Part shown: piece after piece, positions 1 through 8,758 of the stretch
How the letters are laid out: each line of letters opens with the position of its first letter
Numbering within the stretch: the stretch's first letter is position 1
Assembly: GCA_964449115.1 (NCBI GenBank)
Contig: CAYUXW010000002.1
Location: forward strand, 13,808-77,807
Reading direction: 5' to 3'
DNA: 64,000 bases
From: UBA1783 sp964449115
GTDB lineage: Bacteria; Bacillota_I; Bacilli_A; Erysipelotrichales; Erysipelotrichaceae
The notes under the pieces: model-generated
The model's input: only the letters and a program-made list of their open reading frames with translations
What the model was told of the DNA's origin: nothing
Database searches by the model: none
Translations under genes and position numbers: made by a program

Positions 1-385
1 TGGTTGTTAGTTTATCTATTTTATTTATTATTAATAGTTTAGGTTTATCAATCAGCTGGATATTTTCAGCAATAATCTGATCACTTTTTCCATAACCTTT
101 TGTAGCATCAATTAAAAATAAAATAATATCAGCATCTCTAGCTGCACTATAGGCACTTTGAACCATTACCTGATTTAATTTTGATTTAGGTTTATGAATT
201 CCGGGAGTATCAATAAAGACAATTTGAGAATCATCAGTTGTCAAAATACCTCTGATATTATCTCTTGTAGTCTGCGGCTTAGGTGTAGCTATGGCAATTT
301 TTTTAGCTAGAATTGTATTTAATAATGTGCTTTTTCCAACATTGGGTTTTCCTATCAAGGCTACAAATCCACTTTTAAAACTCAT
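1..385 (-). CDS. era: GTPase Era, N-terminal part (cut by window edge)
   Basis: Era is a ribosome-associated GTPase that binds the 3' end of 16S rRNA during small-subunit maturation. Only the first 128 codons are in the window; the KH domain lies outside. The N-terminal G domain is clear: G1 loop GKPNVGKST near residue 12, G3 motif DTPGIHKPK, and G4 NKID close to the cut edge. The ATG at 385 follows a GAGGA located inside the 3' end of cdd, one base past the cdd stop codon, so era is translationally close-coupled to cdd. The cdd-era neighbourhood with ybeY and phoH is the usual Firmicute arrangement. Confidence 0.96.
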   Translation of the reverse strand, partial: MSFKSGFVALIGKPNVGKSTLLNTILAKKIAIATPKPQTTRDNIRGILTTDDSQIVFIDTPGIHKPKSKLNQVMVQSAYSAARDADIILFLIDATKGYGKSDQIIAENIQLIDKPKLLIINKIDKLTT

Positions 386-386
386 A

Positions 387-785
387 TTATTTTAAATCCT
401 CCTCTGTAAACTGCATAGGTAACAATTCAGCAATGTCAGTTACCAAACTTTCATTTTTGTTAGCTAAAATAATTGGGGTATCCTGATTTAATAATTCACA
501 TAAAACCTGACGGCAGATTCCGCAAGGAGAACCTAATCTTTTACCATGGCTGACAATACATAAAGCTTCAATATCATTCTTTCTATAGCCATTACTATAA
601 GCGGCAAAAACAGCATTTCTTTCAGCACAGATAGTAGCTCCATATGAAGCATTTTCAATATTGGCACCTAGAAAATAGTTGCCATCTTTACACAGACAGC
701 AGGCACCTACTTTATAGTTGGAGTACTGACAATAGGCATTTTCAGAAGCTTTAAAAGCTAATTTTATTAAACTTTCTTTATCCAT
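387..785 (-). CDS. cdd: Cytidine deaminase
   Basis: Deaminates cytidine and deoxycytidine to uridine and deoxyuridine in pyrimidine salvage. The 132-residue length is that of the small tetrameric, zinc-dependent class. The Zn site is visible as CAERNA (Cys53, catalytic Glu55) and PCGICRQ (Cys88, Cys91). It lies between ybeY (9-base gap) and era (1-base gap), so it is co-transcribed with them; this order is conserved in Firmicutes. It uses an ATG start with GGTAGGA upstream. Nothing unusual is seen. Confidence 0.97.
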   Translation of the reverse strand: MDKESLIKLAFKASENAYCQYSNYKVGACCLCKDGNYFLGANIENASYGATICAERNAVFAAYSNGYRKNDIEALCIVSHGKRLGSPCGICRQVLCELLNQDTPIILANKNESLVTDIAELLPMQFTEEDLK

Positions 786-794
786 AAATTCTTC

Positions 795-1253
795 CTACCT
801 TTCTTCTCTAGGCACGATGTCATCAAGAATAAGTTTTTGATATCTAATCATCTCTTGTTCCTCACTTTTGTTTAAATGATTAAAACCGCATAAATGCAAT
901 AGTCCATGAGTAAACAAAAAACATATTTCTCTTCTTTCGCTATGGTTATATTCCTGGGCTTGTCTTTGAGCAGCTTCAATATTAATAAAAATATCTCCTA
1001 ACTCAATATCATAAAAATCGCTATCATCCTGATAATCATTTAAGGCAAAGGAGATAACATCAGTGCTTCTGTCAACATTACGATACTGTCTATTGATTTC
1101 ACGCATTCTTTTATCTAAGGTAAAAATAACACTTAAACAGATATCTTCATTTAAATCCAATACTTCAATTGCTTTTGAAACGATATTTTCAAAATCTTTA
1201 CGATAATTGACATAACCTTTTCTTTTAGTTCTATTAATAACATTCAGTTCCAT
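795..1253 (-). CDS. ybeY: Endoribonuclease YbeY, rRNA maturation factor
   Basis: A single-strand-specific metalloendoribonuclease acting in 16S rRNA 3'-end processing and 70S quality control. The family Zn motif H-x3-H-x5-H is present as HGLLHLCGFNH (His116, His120, His126), and STDVISF near residue 63 matches the conserved TDVxSF element. The length of 152 is typical. It starts two bases after the phoH stop codon and precedes cdd and era, so it belongs to the phoH-ybeY-cdd-era operon. Confidence 0.96.
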   Translation of the reverse strand: MELNVINRTKRKGYVNYRKDFENIVSKAIEVLDLNEDICLSVIFTLDKRMREINRQYRNVDRSTDVISFALNDYQDDSDFYDIELGDIFINIEAAQRQAQEYNHSERREICFLFTHGLLHLCGFNHLNKSEEQEMIRYQKLILDDIVPREER

Positions 1254-1255
1254 AA

Positions 1256-2182
1256 TTATCCCAGTTCTACCTTATCATATGCATCAATTATCTTTTGTAC
1301 TACCGGATGTCTTACCACATCTTTGTTACTCATATATACTACTTCTATTTCATTAATATCTTTGATTATTTTTATCGCTTCAATCAGACCACTTTTTTTA
1401 GGTTTTGGTAAATCTATCTGAGTAATATCACCTGTGATAATCATTTTAGAATTGAAACCTAAACGAGTCATAAACATTTTTATCTGACTAGGAACGGTAT
1501 TTTGAGCTTCATCAAGAATAATACAGGCATCATTTAATGTTCTACCTCTCATATAAGCCAAGGGAGCAATTTCCAAAATGCTTTTTTCTATTAATTTGGC
1601 AGTGTTTTCCGCTGAGATTAAAGAATCAAAAGAATCATAAATTGGTCTTAAGTATGGATCAACCTTTTCTTTTAAATCTCCTGGTAAAAAACCTAATGAT
1701 TCACCTGATTCAACAACAGGTCTGGTAATAATAATCTTATTTACCTCGCCTTTCTTTAGAAGATTGTAGGCATAAACAACCGCCAAAAAAGTTTTGCCAG
1801 TACCAGCTGGTCCAACAGCAACAGTTATTACATTATTTTCAAAGGCTTCATATAATTCATTTTGACCTTTGGTTCTTAAGTAAAACTTTTTCAAGCCAAC
1901 ACCATTGGCGATAAATTTTTTATAATAATTATCATTCAAGATACCATTAACATCCTGACTGTCAATAAAACCACTTGTTTCACATTCTGATATTAATGCT
2001 TCAAATACTTTTTTTAAGATTTTAACTTTTGTCTTGTCATCACAATAAACAGTAGAACCTTTAACTTCTATGTTTATATTATAAAAATTTTCCATTAATC
2101 GAATGTTTCTGTCTTCGTCTCCTAAAATCATTGATAATGTATCATGATCAAGGTTATTTAAATCACATACAATATTATCCAA
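1256..2182 (-). CDS. phoH: PhoH-family ATPase (PhoL/YbeZ type)
   Basis: A cytoplasmic P-loop ATPase of the PhoH family; partners of YbeY in this family are thought to be RNA-linked ATPases or helicases, but the exact substrate is unsettled. Walker A is GPAGTGKT at residues 124-131, and Walker B is LDEAQN near residue 225. The 308-residue length is normal. The start codon is TTG at 2182, chosen because a strong GGAGGT lies 8 bases before it. The terminator of the upstream rpsU separates the two genes, so this operon needs readthrough or a promoter in the short gap. Confidence 0.94.
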   Translation of the reverse strand: MDNIVCDLNNLDHDTLSMILGDEDRNIRLMENFYNINIEVKGSTVYCDDKTKVKILKKVFEALISECETSGFIDSQDVNGILNDNYYKKFIANGVGLKKFYLRTKGQNELYEAFENNVITVAVGPAGTGKTFLAVVYAYNLLKKGEVNKIIITRPVVESGESLGFLPGDLKEKVDPYLRPIYDSFDSLISAENTAKLIEKSILEIAPLAYMRGRTLNDACIILDEAQNTVPSQIKMFMTRLGFNSKMIITGDITQIDLPKPKKSGLIEAIKIIKDINEIEVVYMSNKDVVRHPVVQKIIDAYDKVELG

Positions 2183-2215
2183 TAGCTACTACCTCCAATA
2201 TATTAATTATATTAC

Positions 2216-2240
2216 AAAAAAAGTGGTTTAAACCACTATT
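2216..2240 (-). terminator. Intrinsic terminator of rpsU
   Basis: Read on the minus strand, the 14-base perfect palindrome GTGGTTTAAACCAC is followed by seven T. The rpsU stop codon (TAG) sits at the first bases of the hairpin. Confidence 0.8.
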
Positions 2241-2412
2241 TCTTTCTAGCCTTTCTTGCAGCCTCTTGTTTCAACTTGCGTTTAACGCCTGGTTTAACAT
2301 AGTATTCTCTTTTACGAGCTTCAGCAAGGGTACCATTACGAGATACTTGTCTTTTAAAACGACGTAAAGCATCATCGAGCTGTTCGTTGTCTTTAACTAC
2401 TACTTTTGCCAT
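2236..2412 (-). CDS. rpsU: 30S ribosomal protein S21
   Basis: A 58-residue basic ribosomal protein of the small subunit, involved in initiation. The translation begins MAKVVVKDNEQLDDALRRFK and ends with the basic run RKARKK, matching the S21 family end to end. An ATG at 2412 is preceded by GGGAGGG. It has its own strong promoter, and the stop codon is built into its terminator. It is a short gene, easily missed by ORF length cut-offs. Confidence 0.97.
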   Translation of the reverse strand: MAKVVVKDNEQLDDALRRFKRQVSRNGTLAEARKREYYVKPGVKRKLKQEAARKARKK

Positions 2413-2449
2413 GTTCTACCCTCCCTTCTGAAATGTATAAACCTTAATT

Positions 2450-2478
2450 ATTATAAATCATATAATTTTACTTTGCAA
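2450..2478 (-). promoter_or_regulatory. Sigma-A-type promoter of rpsU
   Basis: Minus-strand -35 TTGCAA (2473-2478), 17-base spacer, and -10 TATAAT (2450-2455), about 38 bases before the rpsU start codon. Confidence 0.8.
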
Positions 2479-2486
2479 TGGTGAAT

Positions 2487-2513
2487 GTGAAATTATGTGA
2501 GTAAAAATTTCAC
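2487..2513. repeat. Inverted repeat upstream of rpsU promoter
   Basis: Perfect 8-base arms, GTGAAATT (2487-2494) and AATTTCAC (2506-2513), around an 11-base spacer. It lies between the deoC stop codon and the rpsU -35 box. There is no T-run on either side, so it is not a convincing terminator. An operator is possible. Confidence 0.4.
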
Positions 2514-2550
2514 AATTATTTCATAAGTAAAATCAATAATGGAAGTTTTG

Positions 2551-3201
2551 TTACTGCTGAATTTCTTCCATTATTTTGACACCAGCTGAACATCCTAATC
2601 TATCAGCACCCGCATCAATCATCATTTTTGCATCAACTAAACTTCTTATCCCACCAGCTGCTTTAACTAAACTTTGGTCTTTTACTGTTTCTTTCATCAG
2701 TCTGACATCTTCAACAGTTGCTCCTGATGTTGAAAAACCGGTAGAAGTTTTTACAAAATGAGCTTTTGCATTCAGTGAACATTTACAAGCTTCTATTTTT
2801 TCTTCATCAGTCAATAGACAAGTTTCAATAATTACTTTAACAACATTACCTTGTGCTGCTTCTACAACTGCCCTAATATCTTCTTCAACATATTTCCAGT
2901 TACCTTCTTTTGCAGCCCCAATATTGATTACCATATCAATTTCTGTTGCCCCATCTTTTATGGCCTGCTCTGTTTCAAAAGCTTTAGATACTGTTGCCAT
3001 TGCCCCCAGTGGAAATCCTACCACACAGCAGACCTTGACATCGGTGTCTTTTAAAATTTCTTTTGCCAGTGGAACATAACAAGTATTGACACATACAGAA
3101 GCAAAATCATATTTTTTTGCCTCTAAACATAATTCAGTAATCTGTTTGGTTGTTGCTGTTGCCTTTAGCAATGTGTGATCAATGTATTTGTTAATTTTCA
3201 T
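2551..3201 (-). CDS. deoC: Deoxyribose-phosphate aldolase
   Basis: Cleaves 2-deoxyribose-5-phosphate to glyceraldehyde-3-phosphate and acetaldehyde in deoxynucleoside catabolism. It is a TIM-barrel class I aldolase. The Schiff-base Lys is Lys151 in FVKTSTGFSTSG, the proton-relay Lys lies in VKAAGGIRS (about residue 180), and the conserved Asp in EIDMVINIG. The length of 216 is typical. The start overlaps the murE 3' end by 11 bases, so it is translated from the same message as murE, an unusual pairing with no evident pathway link. Confidence 0.96.
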   Translation of the reverse strand: MKINKYIDHTLLKATATTKQITELCLEAKKYDFASVCVNTCYVPLAKEILKDTDVKVCCVVGFPLGAMATVSKAFETEQAIKDGATEIDMVINIGAAKEGNWKYVEEDIRAVVEAAQGNVVKVIIETCLLTDEEKIEACKCSLNAKAHFVKTSTGFSTSGATVEDVRLMKETVKDQSLVKAAGGIRSLVDAKMMIDAGADRLGCSAGVKIMEEIQQ

Positions 3202-4651
3202 GACTATTATCTCCTTTAATATATTTATTCAGTATATCGATAGCTGCATTGTCATCACCCATCCAGTATACTTTTCCATCTCCTATTTTAAAATATTGTT
3301 CAGCCGCTTTACCTAGGATACAGACTGTATCTCCTTCATTGGCCAATTCAATTCCCTGCCTGATAGCATCATATCTATCCTCTATATAAACCCAGGAATT
3401 TTTGGTAATTCCTCCAGCTATCTCTTTGCAGATTTCATATGGATCTTCCCAGTGATCATCCTCAGCACTTAAAATTAGAACATCACTATTATCATCAGCA
3501 ATTTTACCAATCATTGGTCTTTTCTTATAATCTCTGGCACCATGAGCTCCAAAAACAGTTATAATTCTTTTACCTTTTTCGGTTATAGAATTTATATACT
3601 CATATATTTTTTCATATCCATCAGGAGTGTGAGCATAATCAACAATTACATTGAAATTTTGTCCACAATCAATTATTTGAACTCTACCCATAACCTGTGG
3701 AATTGTAGCTAAATATGGCAGTAGATCTTCAATGTCATATCCTGCTTCAGATAATGTCGCCAGTACCGCTAAAAGGTTGGAAACATTAAACTCAGCAACT
3801 AAATTCGTATTGATATGATAAGTTTTTCCTTTACAGACAAAGTCAAATTCCGTATGATCCTTGAATAATTTTACATTATCAGCCTTATAATCAGCCTCAT
3901 TGTGAATTCCAAAAGTCACAGTTTTACATTTAGCTGCCTTGATTATTCTATTAGCATAGTTATCGTCAATGTTGATGATACCTGTCTGTTCTGGCCCAAC
4001 AATTTTAAACATCTTTTCTTTAGCTAAATAATAGTTTTCCATTGTACCATGGTAATCTAAATGGTCATGGGTAAGATTGGTAAAAATTACATAATCAAAT
4101 TTTACCGCATCAATTCTTCTTAAATCTAACCCCTGTGAAGATACTTCAACCGAAACATCACGACAGCCAAAATCATAAATTTCCTTCAACATTTTATGTA
4201 AAACTTCGACATCTGGTGTCGTTAAAAAGGTATCATTAACTGTATCATCCCACATGTAGCCCATAGTTCCAATATAACCGCATTTTTTAAATCTTGATAT
4301 CAGATACCTGATAATCCAGGCAACAGTACTTTTTCCATTGGTACCAGTTACACCATAAACTGTCATATCACTTGTTACATCGCCATAGTAGGCACAAACA
4401 AATTGATTTAAAGCTGTCAAAGTATCATCTACCTTTAAATAGGTGATTCCTTCATAATACTTGTCCAATTCTTTAGAATGAACAATACAGATTGCCCCAT
4501 TTTCAATAGCTTGAGCGATAAAATTATGCCCATCATTAACCAATCCTACAATGCAGAAAAAGATGGCTTCTTCCATCTTTACTCTAGAATCAGTCATAAT
4601 AGCCTTAATTTCTATATCTGGCGCATTTTCAAAAATACTACTAATAACCAT
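3191..4651 (-). CDS. murE: MurE-type UDP-MurNAc-dipeptide amino-acid ligase, atypical specificity motif
   Basis: Adds the third residue to UDP-MurNAc-L-Ala-D-Glu in the cytoplasm. The three-domain Mur ligase pattern is clear: N-terminal UDP-binding part, ATP loop GTNGKST (103-109), THDHLDYHGTMENY near 194-207, the likely carbamylated Lys211, and GRV followed by VDYAHTPDG near 338. The pattern that selects the incoming amino acid in other MurE proteins (DNPR for meso-DAP, DNPA for Lys enzymes) is replaced by EDDH at 397-400, although the following EDP is kept. The usual EVSSH is EVSSQ here. So the enzyme class is firm but the added amino acid is not predictable. It lies 9 bases after mtaB. Confidence 0.9.
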   Translation of the reverse strand: MVISSIFENAPDIEIKAIMTDSRVKMEEAIFFCIVGLVNDGHNFIAQAIENGAICIVHSKELDKYYEGITYLKVDDTLTALNQFVCAYYGDVTSDMTVYGVTGTNGKSTVAWIIRYLISRFKKCGYIGTMGYMWDDTVNDTFLTTPDVEVLHKMLKEIYDFGCRDVSVEVSSQGLDLRRIDAVKFDYVIFTNLTHDHLDYHGTMENYYLAKEKMFKIVGPEQTGIINIDDNYANRIIKAAKCKTVTFGIHNEADYKADNVKLFKDHTEFDFVCKGKTYHINTNLVAEFNVSNLLAVLATLSEAGYDIEDLLPYLATIPQVMGRVQIIDCGQNFNVIVDYAHTPDGYEKIYEYINSITEKGKRIITVFGAHGARDYKKRPMIGKIADDNSDVLILSAEDDHWEDPYEICKEIAGGITKNSWVYIEDRYDAIRQGIELANEGDTVCILGKAAEQYFKIGDGKVYWMGDDNAAIDILNKYIKGDNSHEN

Positions 4652-4660
4652 ATGCTCCCC

Positions 4661-5938
4661 TTAAACAATATTACCCCTTAAGATGTTTCCTTCGCCCTTT
4701 TCAACATAAACGTCTTTAAATTGATTTGTATAATCCGTTTCAGTAACTGTTTCTACTAATATATACTGACTGCAATGACCGCTGGAAACTCCATTTTTAT
4801 GCCTTTCAAATAAGACAGTCAAGGTTTTCCCCTCAAAACCCTTAACATATTTATTATATAATCTATCACTTATATTAGTCAAACAGCCTACTCTTTGTTT
4901 TTTTGTTGTTTCATCGACCTGCTCTTTTATTTCAAAATTGGCGGTTCCTTTTTTTCTGGCATAAGGAAAAATATGTAGAAATGATAGTTGACACTTTTCT
5001 ACAAACTCTTTTGTCTTATTAAAATCTTCATCAGTTTCTGTTGGCAGACCAACAATTATGTCGCTAGAAATAGATATATCATTTATCTTGCTTTTTATTT
5101 CAGATATTCTTTTAAAATACTCTTCTGTTGTATAGGGACGATTATTGAGCTTTAACAGTCTATCTACACCTGCCTGTAAAGGAATATGAAGATGTCTGGC
5201 AATCTTGTCATTTTTCAACATCAGATCTATCAGTTTATCACTTACTTCAGTTATTTCAATTGAAGAAATTCTCAGTCTGTTCAGTGACTTTACTTCAATT
5301 AATATTCTTTCTATTAAATCAGCCAGATCTAAACCTTTATCATTCCATCTTCCAGTATGTATTCCTGTTAATACCAGCTCCTTATGACCAGCCAGGGTTA
5401 ACTGCTGGGCCTGCTTAATTATACTTTCAGCATCTAAACATCTTTCATTGCCTCTGGCATAAGGGATAATGCAGTAACTGCAGAACTGGTTACAGCCATC
5501 CTGAATTTTCAGATAGGCTCTAGTCTGATTAAAGTTTCTAATAAACATTTCCTCAAATTCAGTTTTTTTAAATTCTTCAACGATATTTATTTTTTTTCTA
5601 TCCACCAAAAACTGCTCTATCAGCTCTGGCAGTTTCGTTTTATCTTTTGAACCAATCAGAATATCACAGCAATCAAAAGCATCTACAGTATCAACTTCCA
5701 TTTGAACATAGCATCCAACAGCAACAATAACCGCATCAGGATTCTGTTTTCTTGCTTTTCGAATCATTTGTCTGCTCTTTGAAGAAGCCGTATTAGTTAC
5801 GGTACAGCTGTTTATCACATAAATATCAGCGAACTCTTTAAAATCAACCTGCTGATATTTTTCTTCTAACTTCAGAGCATACCAATTGGCTTCAAAGTTA
5901 TTGACTTTACATCCTAGATTACATATTGCAAATTTCAT
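4661..5938 (-). CDS. mtaB: tRNA N6-threonylcarbamoyladenosine(37)-C2 methylthiotransferase MtaB
   Basis: A radical-SAM enzyme converting t6A37 to ms2t6A37 in ANN-decoding tRNAs. The N-terminal methylthiotransferase domain has its three cluster cysteines (Cys10 in NLGCKVN, Cys45 in NSCTV, Cys76 in VGCYV). The radical-SAM C-x3-C-x2-C is Cys149, Cys153, Cys156, and a C-terminal TRAM-like region follows. The 425-residue length fits MtaB rather than MiaB, and NLGCKVN is the MtaB signature. Its ATG overlaps the rsmE stop as ATGA, giving translational coupling. Confidence 0.95.
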   Translation of the reverse strand: MKFAICNLGCKVNNFEANWYALKLEEKYQQVDFKEFADIYVINSCTVTNTASSKSRQMIRKARKQNPDAVIVAVGCYVQMEVDTVDAFDCCDILIGSKDKTKLPELIEQFLVDRKKINIVEEFKKTEFEEMFIRNFNQTRAYLKIQDGCNQFCSYCIIPYARGNERCLDAESIIKQAQQLTLAGHKELVLTGIHTGRWNDKGLDLADLIERILIEVKSLNRLRISSIEITEVSDKLIDLMLKNDKIARHLHIPLQAGVDRLLKLNNRPYTTEEYFKRISEIKSKINDISISSDIIVGLPTETDEDFNKTKEFVEKCQLSFLHIFPYARKKGTANFEIKEQVDETTKKQRVGCLTNISDRLYNKYVKGFEGKTLTVLFERHKNGVSSGHCSQYILVETVTETDYTNQFKDVYVEKGEGNILRGNIV

Positions 5939-6645
5939 AAACTGTTCCTTTTAGCATCAATTACTGCCAACACATATAATCCAGCTGTTTCTGCTCTTAA
6001 TATCCTTTTACCTAAACTGACACAGATAAAATTTAAATTCTTAAGATATTCAATTTCATCATCAGAAAATCCACCTTCAGGACCAATAACAAAAGTGATA
6101 GATTTATCATCAATTACATCAGATAAATAAATATCCTTTTCATCTTCATAGCCAACAATGTTATTATCTGATAAAAATTTATCTATGTCTTTTAATTTTA
6201 CTGGTTTTAAAACCTCACATTTACTTGTACGGTTAGACTGCTGACAGGCCTCTAGAGTTATTTTATTCCATCTTTCGACTCTTTTATCCAATCTTTCTTC
6301 ATCTACTTTAAAAATTGTACGATTGGTTATCAAGGGAACAATTTTTGTAGCCCCTAATTCAGCTGCTTTTTGTAATAGATAATCCCATTTATCTTTTTTT
6401 ATCAAAGCAGCGCCGTAGATTATTTCAGCTTCTTCCAAATCCTGATTAATTCTTTTTAAAACTCTTGCTGAAACCTTTGAATCAACAATAATTTCTACTA
6501 AAAAGACATTGTTATCAACATCAACAACTCTTATGACATCAGCAGTTTTCATTCTTAAAACTGTTTTAATATGATGAGATTGCTTGTCATCAAAGTAAAA
6601 TGTTTCATCAGGATTTATCTTTTTATCAACAAAATACTGTCTCAT
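5935..6645 (-). CDS. rsmE: 16S rRNA (uracil1498-N3)-methyltransferase RsmE
   Basis: Methylates U1498 of 16S rRNA. It is a SPOUT-fold enzyme with an N-terminal PUA-like domain. The C-terminal knot motifs are plain: VIGPEGGFSDDEIEYL and LGKRILRAETAG (about 190-225). The 236-residue length is normal. Its ATG overlaps the rluB stop codon by one base (TAATG) and its own stop overlaps mtaB, so rluB-rsmE-mtaB are tightly coupled. Confidence 0.95.
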   Translation of the reverse strand: MRQYFVDKKINPDETFYFDDKQSHHIKTVLRMKTADVIRVVDVDNNVFLVEIIVDSKVSARVLKRINQDLEEAEIIYGAALIKKDKWDYLLQKAAELGATKIVPLITNRTIFKVDEERLDKRVERWNKITLEACQQSNRTSKCEVLKPVKLKDIDKFLSDNNIVGYEDEKDIYLSDVIDDKSITFVIGPEGGFSDDEIEYLKNLNFICVSLGKRILRAETAGLYVLAVIDAKRNSL

Positions 6646-7376
6646 TATTCACTGCTTCCTTCATTGGCCATTTTCTTTAAGGTTTTTATTTCATGTGGTT
6701 TTAAACGACGATAAGAACCCATTGCTAAATTATCATCTTTCAGACAACCATACTGTGTTCTATGCAGTTTGGAAACAATCGCTCCTACCGCTTCAATCAT
6801 TCTTCTTATCTGTCTATTTCTACCTTCAAAGATAGTCATTTCCAAAACACATCTATTAGTTTTAAGATCATAGGAAGTCATACTTACCTTTGCCGGTAAA
6901 GTTTTAATTCCATCATCCAGTCTGATACCACCTTGAAGTTTCATCAAATCTTTATTGTCTAAAATACCCTTTACAGTAACGCGATAGGTCTTGGGAATTT
7001 GAAATTTTGGATGAGCCAGCATCTGAGCAAAATCGCCATCATTTGTTAAAATCAGCATTCCTGTTGAATCATAATCTAATCTTCCAATAGGAAAAATACG
7101 TTGCTGACAGTCAATTAAATCAGTAACTTTATTTCTGTTATGCTCATCACTTACAGTACAGACATATTTTCTAGGTTTATTTAATAAAAAATAGACCAAT
7201 TCTTCTTTTTCAATAATTTTTCCATCAACAGAAACAACATCCTTATTGGATACCTGAGTACCTAAAGTTGTACAAACTACACCATTTACTTTAACCTTAC
7301 CCTGTAAAATTAATTCCTCAGCTTTTCTTCTTGAAGCTATTCCTGCTTTAGCAATTACTTTTTGTAGTCTTTCCAT
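6645..7376 (-). CDS. rluB: Large-subunit rRNA pseudouridine synthase RluB
   Basis: Makes a pseudouridine in domain V of 23S rRNA (position 2605 in E. coli numbering). An S4 RNA-binding domain covers residues 1-60, followed by the RsuA/RluB catalytic domain with GRLDYDSTG, where Asp101 is the catalytic residue. The 243 residues match Firmicute RluB. The ATG overlaps the scpB stop codon by one base. The link to scpA/scpB is the standard Firmicute order. Confidence 0.95.
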   Translation of the reverse strand: MERLQKVIAKAGIASRRKAEELILQGKVKVNGVVCTTLGTQVSNKDVVSVDGKIIEKEELVYFLLNKPRKYVCTVSDEHNRNKVTDLIDCQQRIFPIGRLDYDSTGMLILTNDGDFAQMLAHPKFQIPKTYRVTVKGILDNKDLMKLQGGIRLDDGIKTLPAKVSMTSYDLKTNRCVLEMTIFEGRNRQIRRMIEAVGAIVSKLHRTQYGCLKDDNLAMGSYRRLKPHEIKTLKKMANEGSSE

Positions 7377-7921
7377 TAGTAGAACAACTCCCCTTCTTCA
7401 GTTACATTCTGGTACTCTGGCAATTCTGGCAATTCGCTTAATGATGTGAGGGAAAAAATATCCATAAATTCTTCCGTTACTTCGTATAAAAAAGGCTTGC
7501 CGATAGTATCTAGTCTGCCAGCTTCTCTAATTAAATTTTTAGCAAGCAGTCTGCGAATCATCATATCGCAACTTACTCCCCTGATTTCTTCAATCTCAAC
7601 TCTTGTAACAGGTTGCTTATAGGCAATGATAGCCAGTGTTTCCAAAGCTGCCTGAGAAAACTGTTTGTTTGAAGAATCTTCAAACAATTTTTGACAATAA
7701 TCATGCGCTACAGCTTTGGTAATTAACTTATATCTTTTCCCATAACGAACCATTTCGATGCCTCTAGATTCATCACTGTTAAATTCCATAATATAGTTAT
7801 CCATCATTTCTGACAGCGTTTCTTCATTGATAACTAAAACTTCCGATAATTGTGACAAGCTGACCCCCTCATCACCACTTACGAATAATATTCCTTCTAT
7901 AATCGGTCTTAAATCACTCAT
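7376..7921 (-). CDS. scpB: Segregation and condensation protein B
   Basis: The kleisin-associated winged-helix subunit of the SMC-ScpAB condensin complex. It is 181 residues, with tandem winged helices; the conserved QAALETLAIIAYKQPVTR around residue 92 and IEEIRGV are diagnostic. Two bases separate it from scpA upstream and it overlaps rluB downstream. The C-terminal tail is short and acidic, as in relatives. Confidence 0.96.
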   Translation of the reverse strand: MSDLRPIIEGILFVSGDEGVSLSQLSEVLVINEETLSEMMDNYIMEFNSDESRGIEMVRYGKRYKLITKAVAHDYCQKLFEDSSNKQFSQAALETLAIIAYKQPVTRVEIEEIRGVSCDMMIRRLLAKNLIREAGRLDTIGKPFLYEVTEEFMDIFSLTSLSELPELPEYQNVTEEGELFY

Positions 7922-7923
7922 AA

Positions 7924-8640
7924 TTACACCTTCTTAAAATATACTTCATCATCTTTTACAGTAAAAGATAAAACATTTTCATTTACTAAATCCAGGATTG
8001 CTAAAAAATTTATAACTACTTCATACAAGTCGCGGCAGTCATACATAGTATTGCTTAAGGTGAATATTTCATTAAACTTCTTAATATTACTTTTTAACTG
8101 TTTTTTCCTATCATCAATACTGATTCTCTTTTGCGTTATATTGACTTCATAGGGCTGCGCAAGCTGAAATCTTTTTAAACATCTATTCATAGCCTTAATT
8201 AGTTCATAGGCACTGGTACTCTCATAGTTTTCACTTACATCAATCCACTGATTAACTATCTCAGATTGTGGTTTATCAAATTTTAAACTTCTTTCCTGAT
8301 ATAAATCATCAAGTACCGCTGATACTTCCTTATATTTTTTGTATTCAATTAAACGGTTAACTAAATCAACTTCCTGTTGTTGCTGATAATTATCACCCAG
8401 CTCTGCCTCTACATTTGGAAGAAGCTTTTTACTTTTGTATTCAATTAACGTTGCCAGTTCTACTAAATATTCACTGGCAATATCCAATCTCATACTTTCC
8501 ATAGCATGAAGGTATTCAATATACTGAGCAGTTAGAATATTTACATCCAAATCAAAAAGATCTAATTCTTTTTCCTTGATTAGATGAAGCATCAGATCTA
8601 ATGGACCTTCAAACTGTTCAATCGTAACAAAAAACTCCAT
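7924..8640 (-). CDS. scpA: Segregation and condensation protein A
   Basis: The kleisin subunit that bridges SMC heads in chromosome condensation. The hallmark FEGPLDLMLHLIKEKELDLFD lies near the N-terminus. The ATG at 8640 is preferred over a GTG at 8652 because AAAGGTGAG then sits at a normal distance (MEFFVTIEQF). This gives 238 residues, typical for Firmicutes. It is first in the scpA-scpB-rluB-rsmE-mtaB-murE-deoC run of closely packed genes. Confidence 0.95.
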   Translation of the reverse strand: MEFFVTIEQFEGPLDLMLHLIKEKELDLFDLDVNILTAQYIEYLHAMESMRLDIASEYLVELATLIEYKSKKLLPNVEAELGDNYQQQQEVDLVNRLIEYKKYKEVSAVLDDLYQERSLKFDKPQSEIVNQWIDVSENYESTSAYELIKAMNRCLKRFQLAQPYEVNITQKRISIDDRKKQLKSNIKKFNEIFTLSNTMYDCRDLYEVVINFLAILDLVNENVLSFTVKDDEVYFKKV

Positions 8641-8714
8641 ACTATTACTCACCTTTTAAAGTATATCATAAAAAAATCACTTATAAAAGAAATCAATAAA
8701 GTAGTATCAAGACA

Positions 8715-8753
8715 TAAAAAAAGTGTATGTTTTTTTATTCCATACACTTTTAT
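8715..8753 (-). terminator. Intrinsic terminator of nfnAB
   Basis: On the minus strand, a 10-base stem (AAAGTGTATG with CATACACTTT) and an 11-base loop are followed by a T-run, just after the nfnB stop codon. Confidence 0.8.
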
Positions 8754-8758
8754 TTGCT

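Noticed and set aside
2551..4651. deoC-murE overlap as a functional fusion
   Set aside because: Eleven-base overlap in different frames with separate Shine-Dalgarno sites; simple packing explains it.
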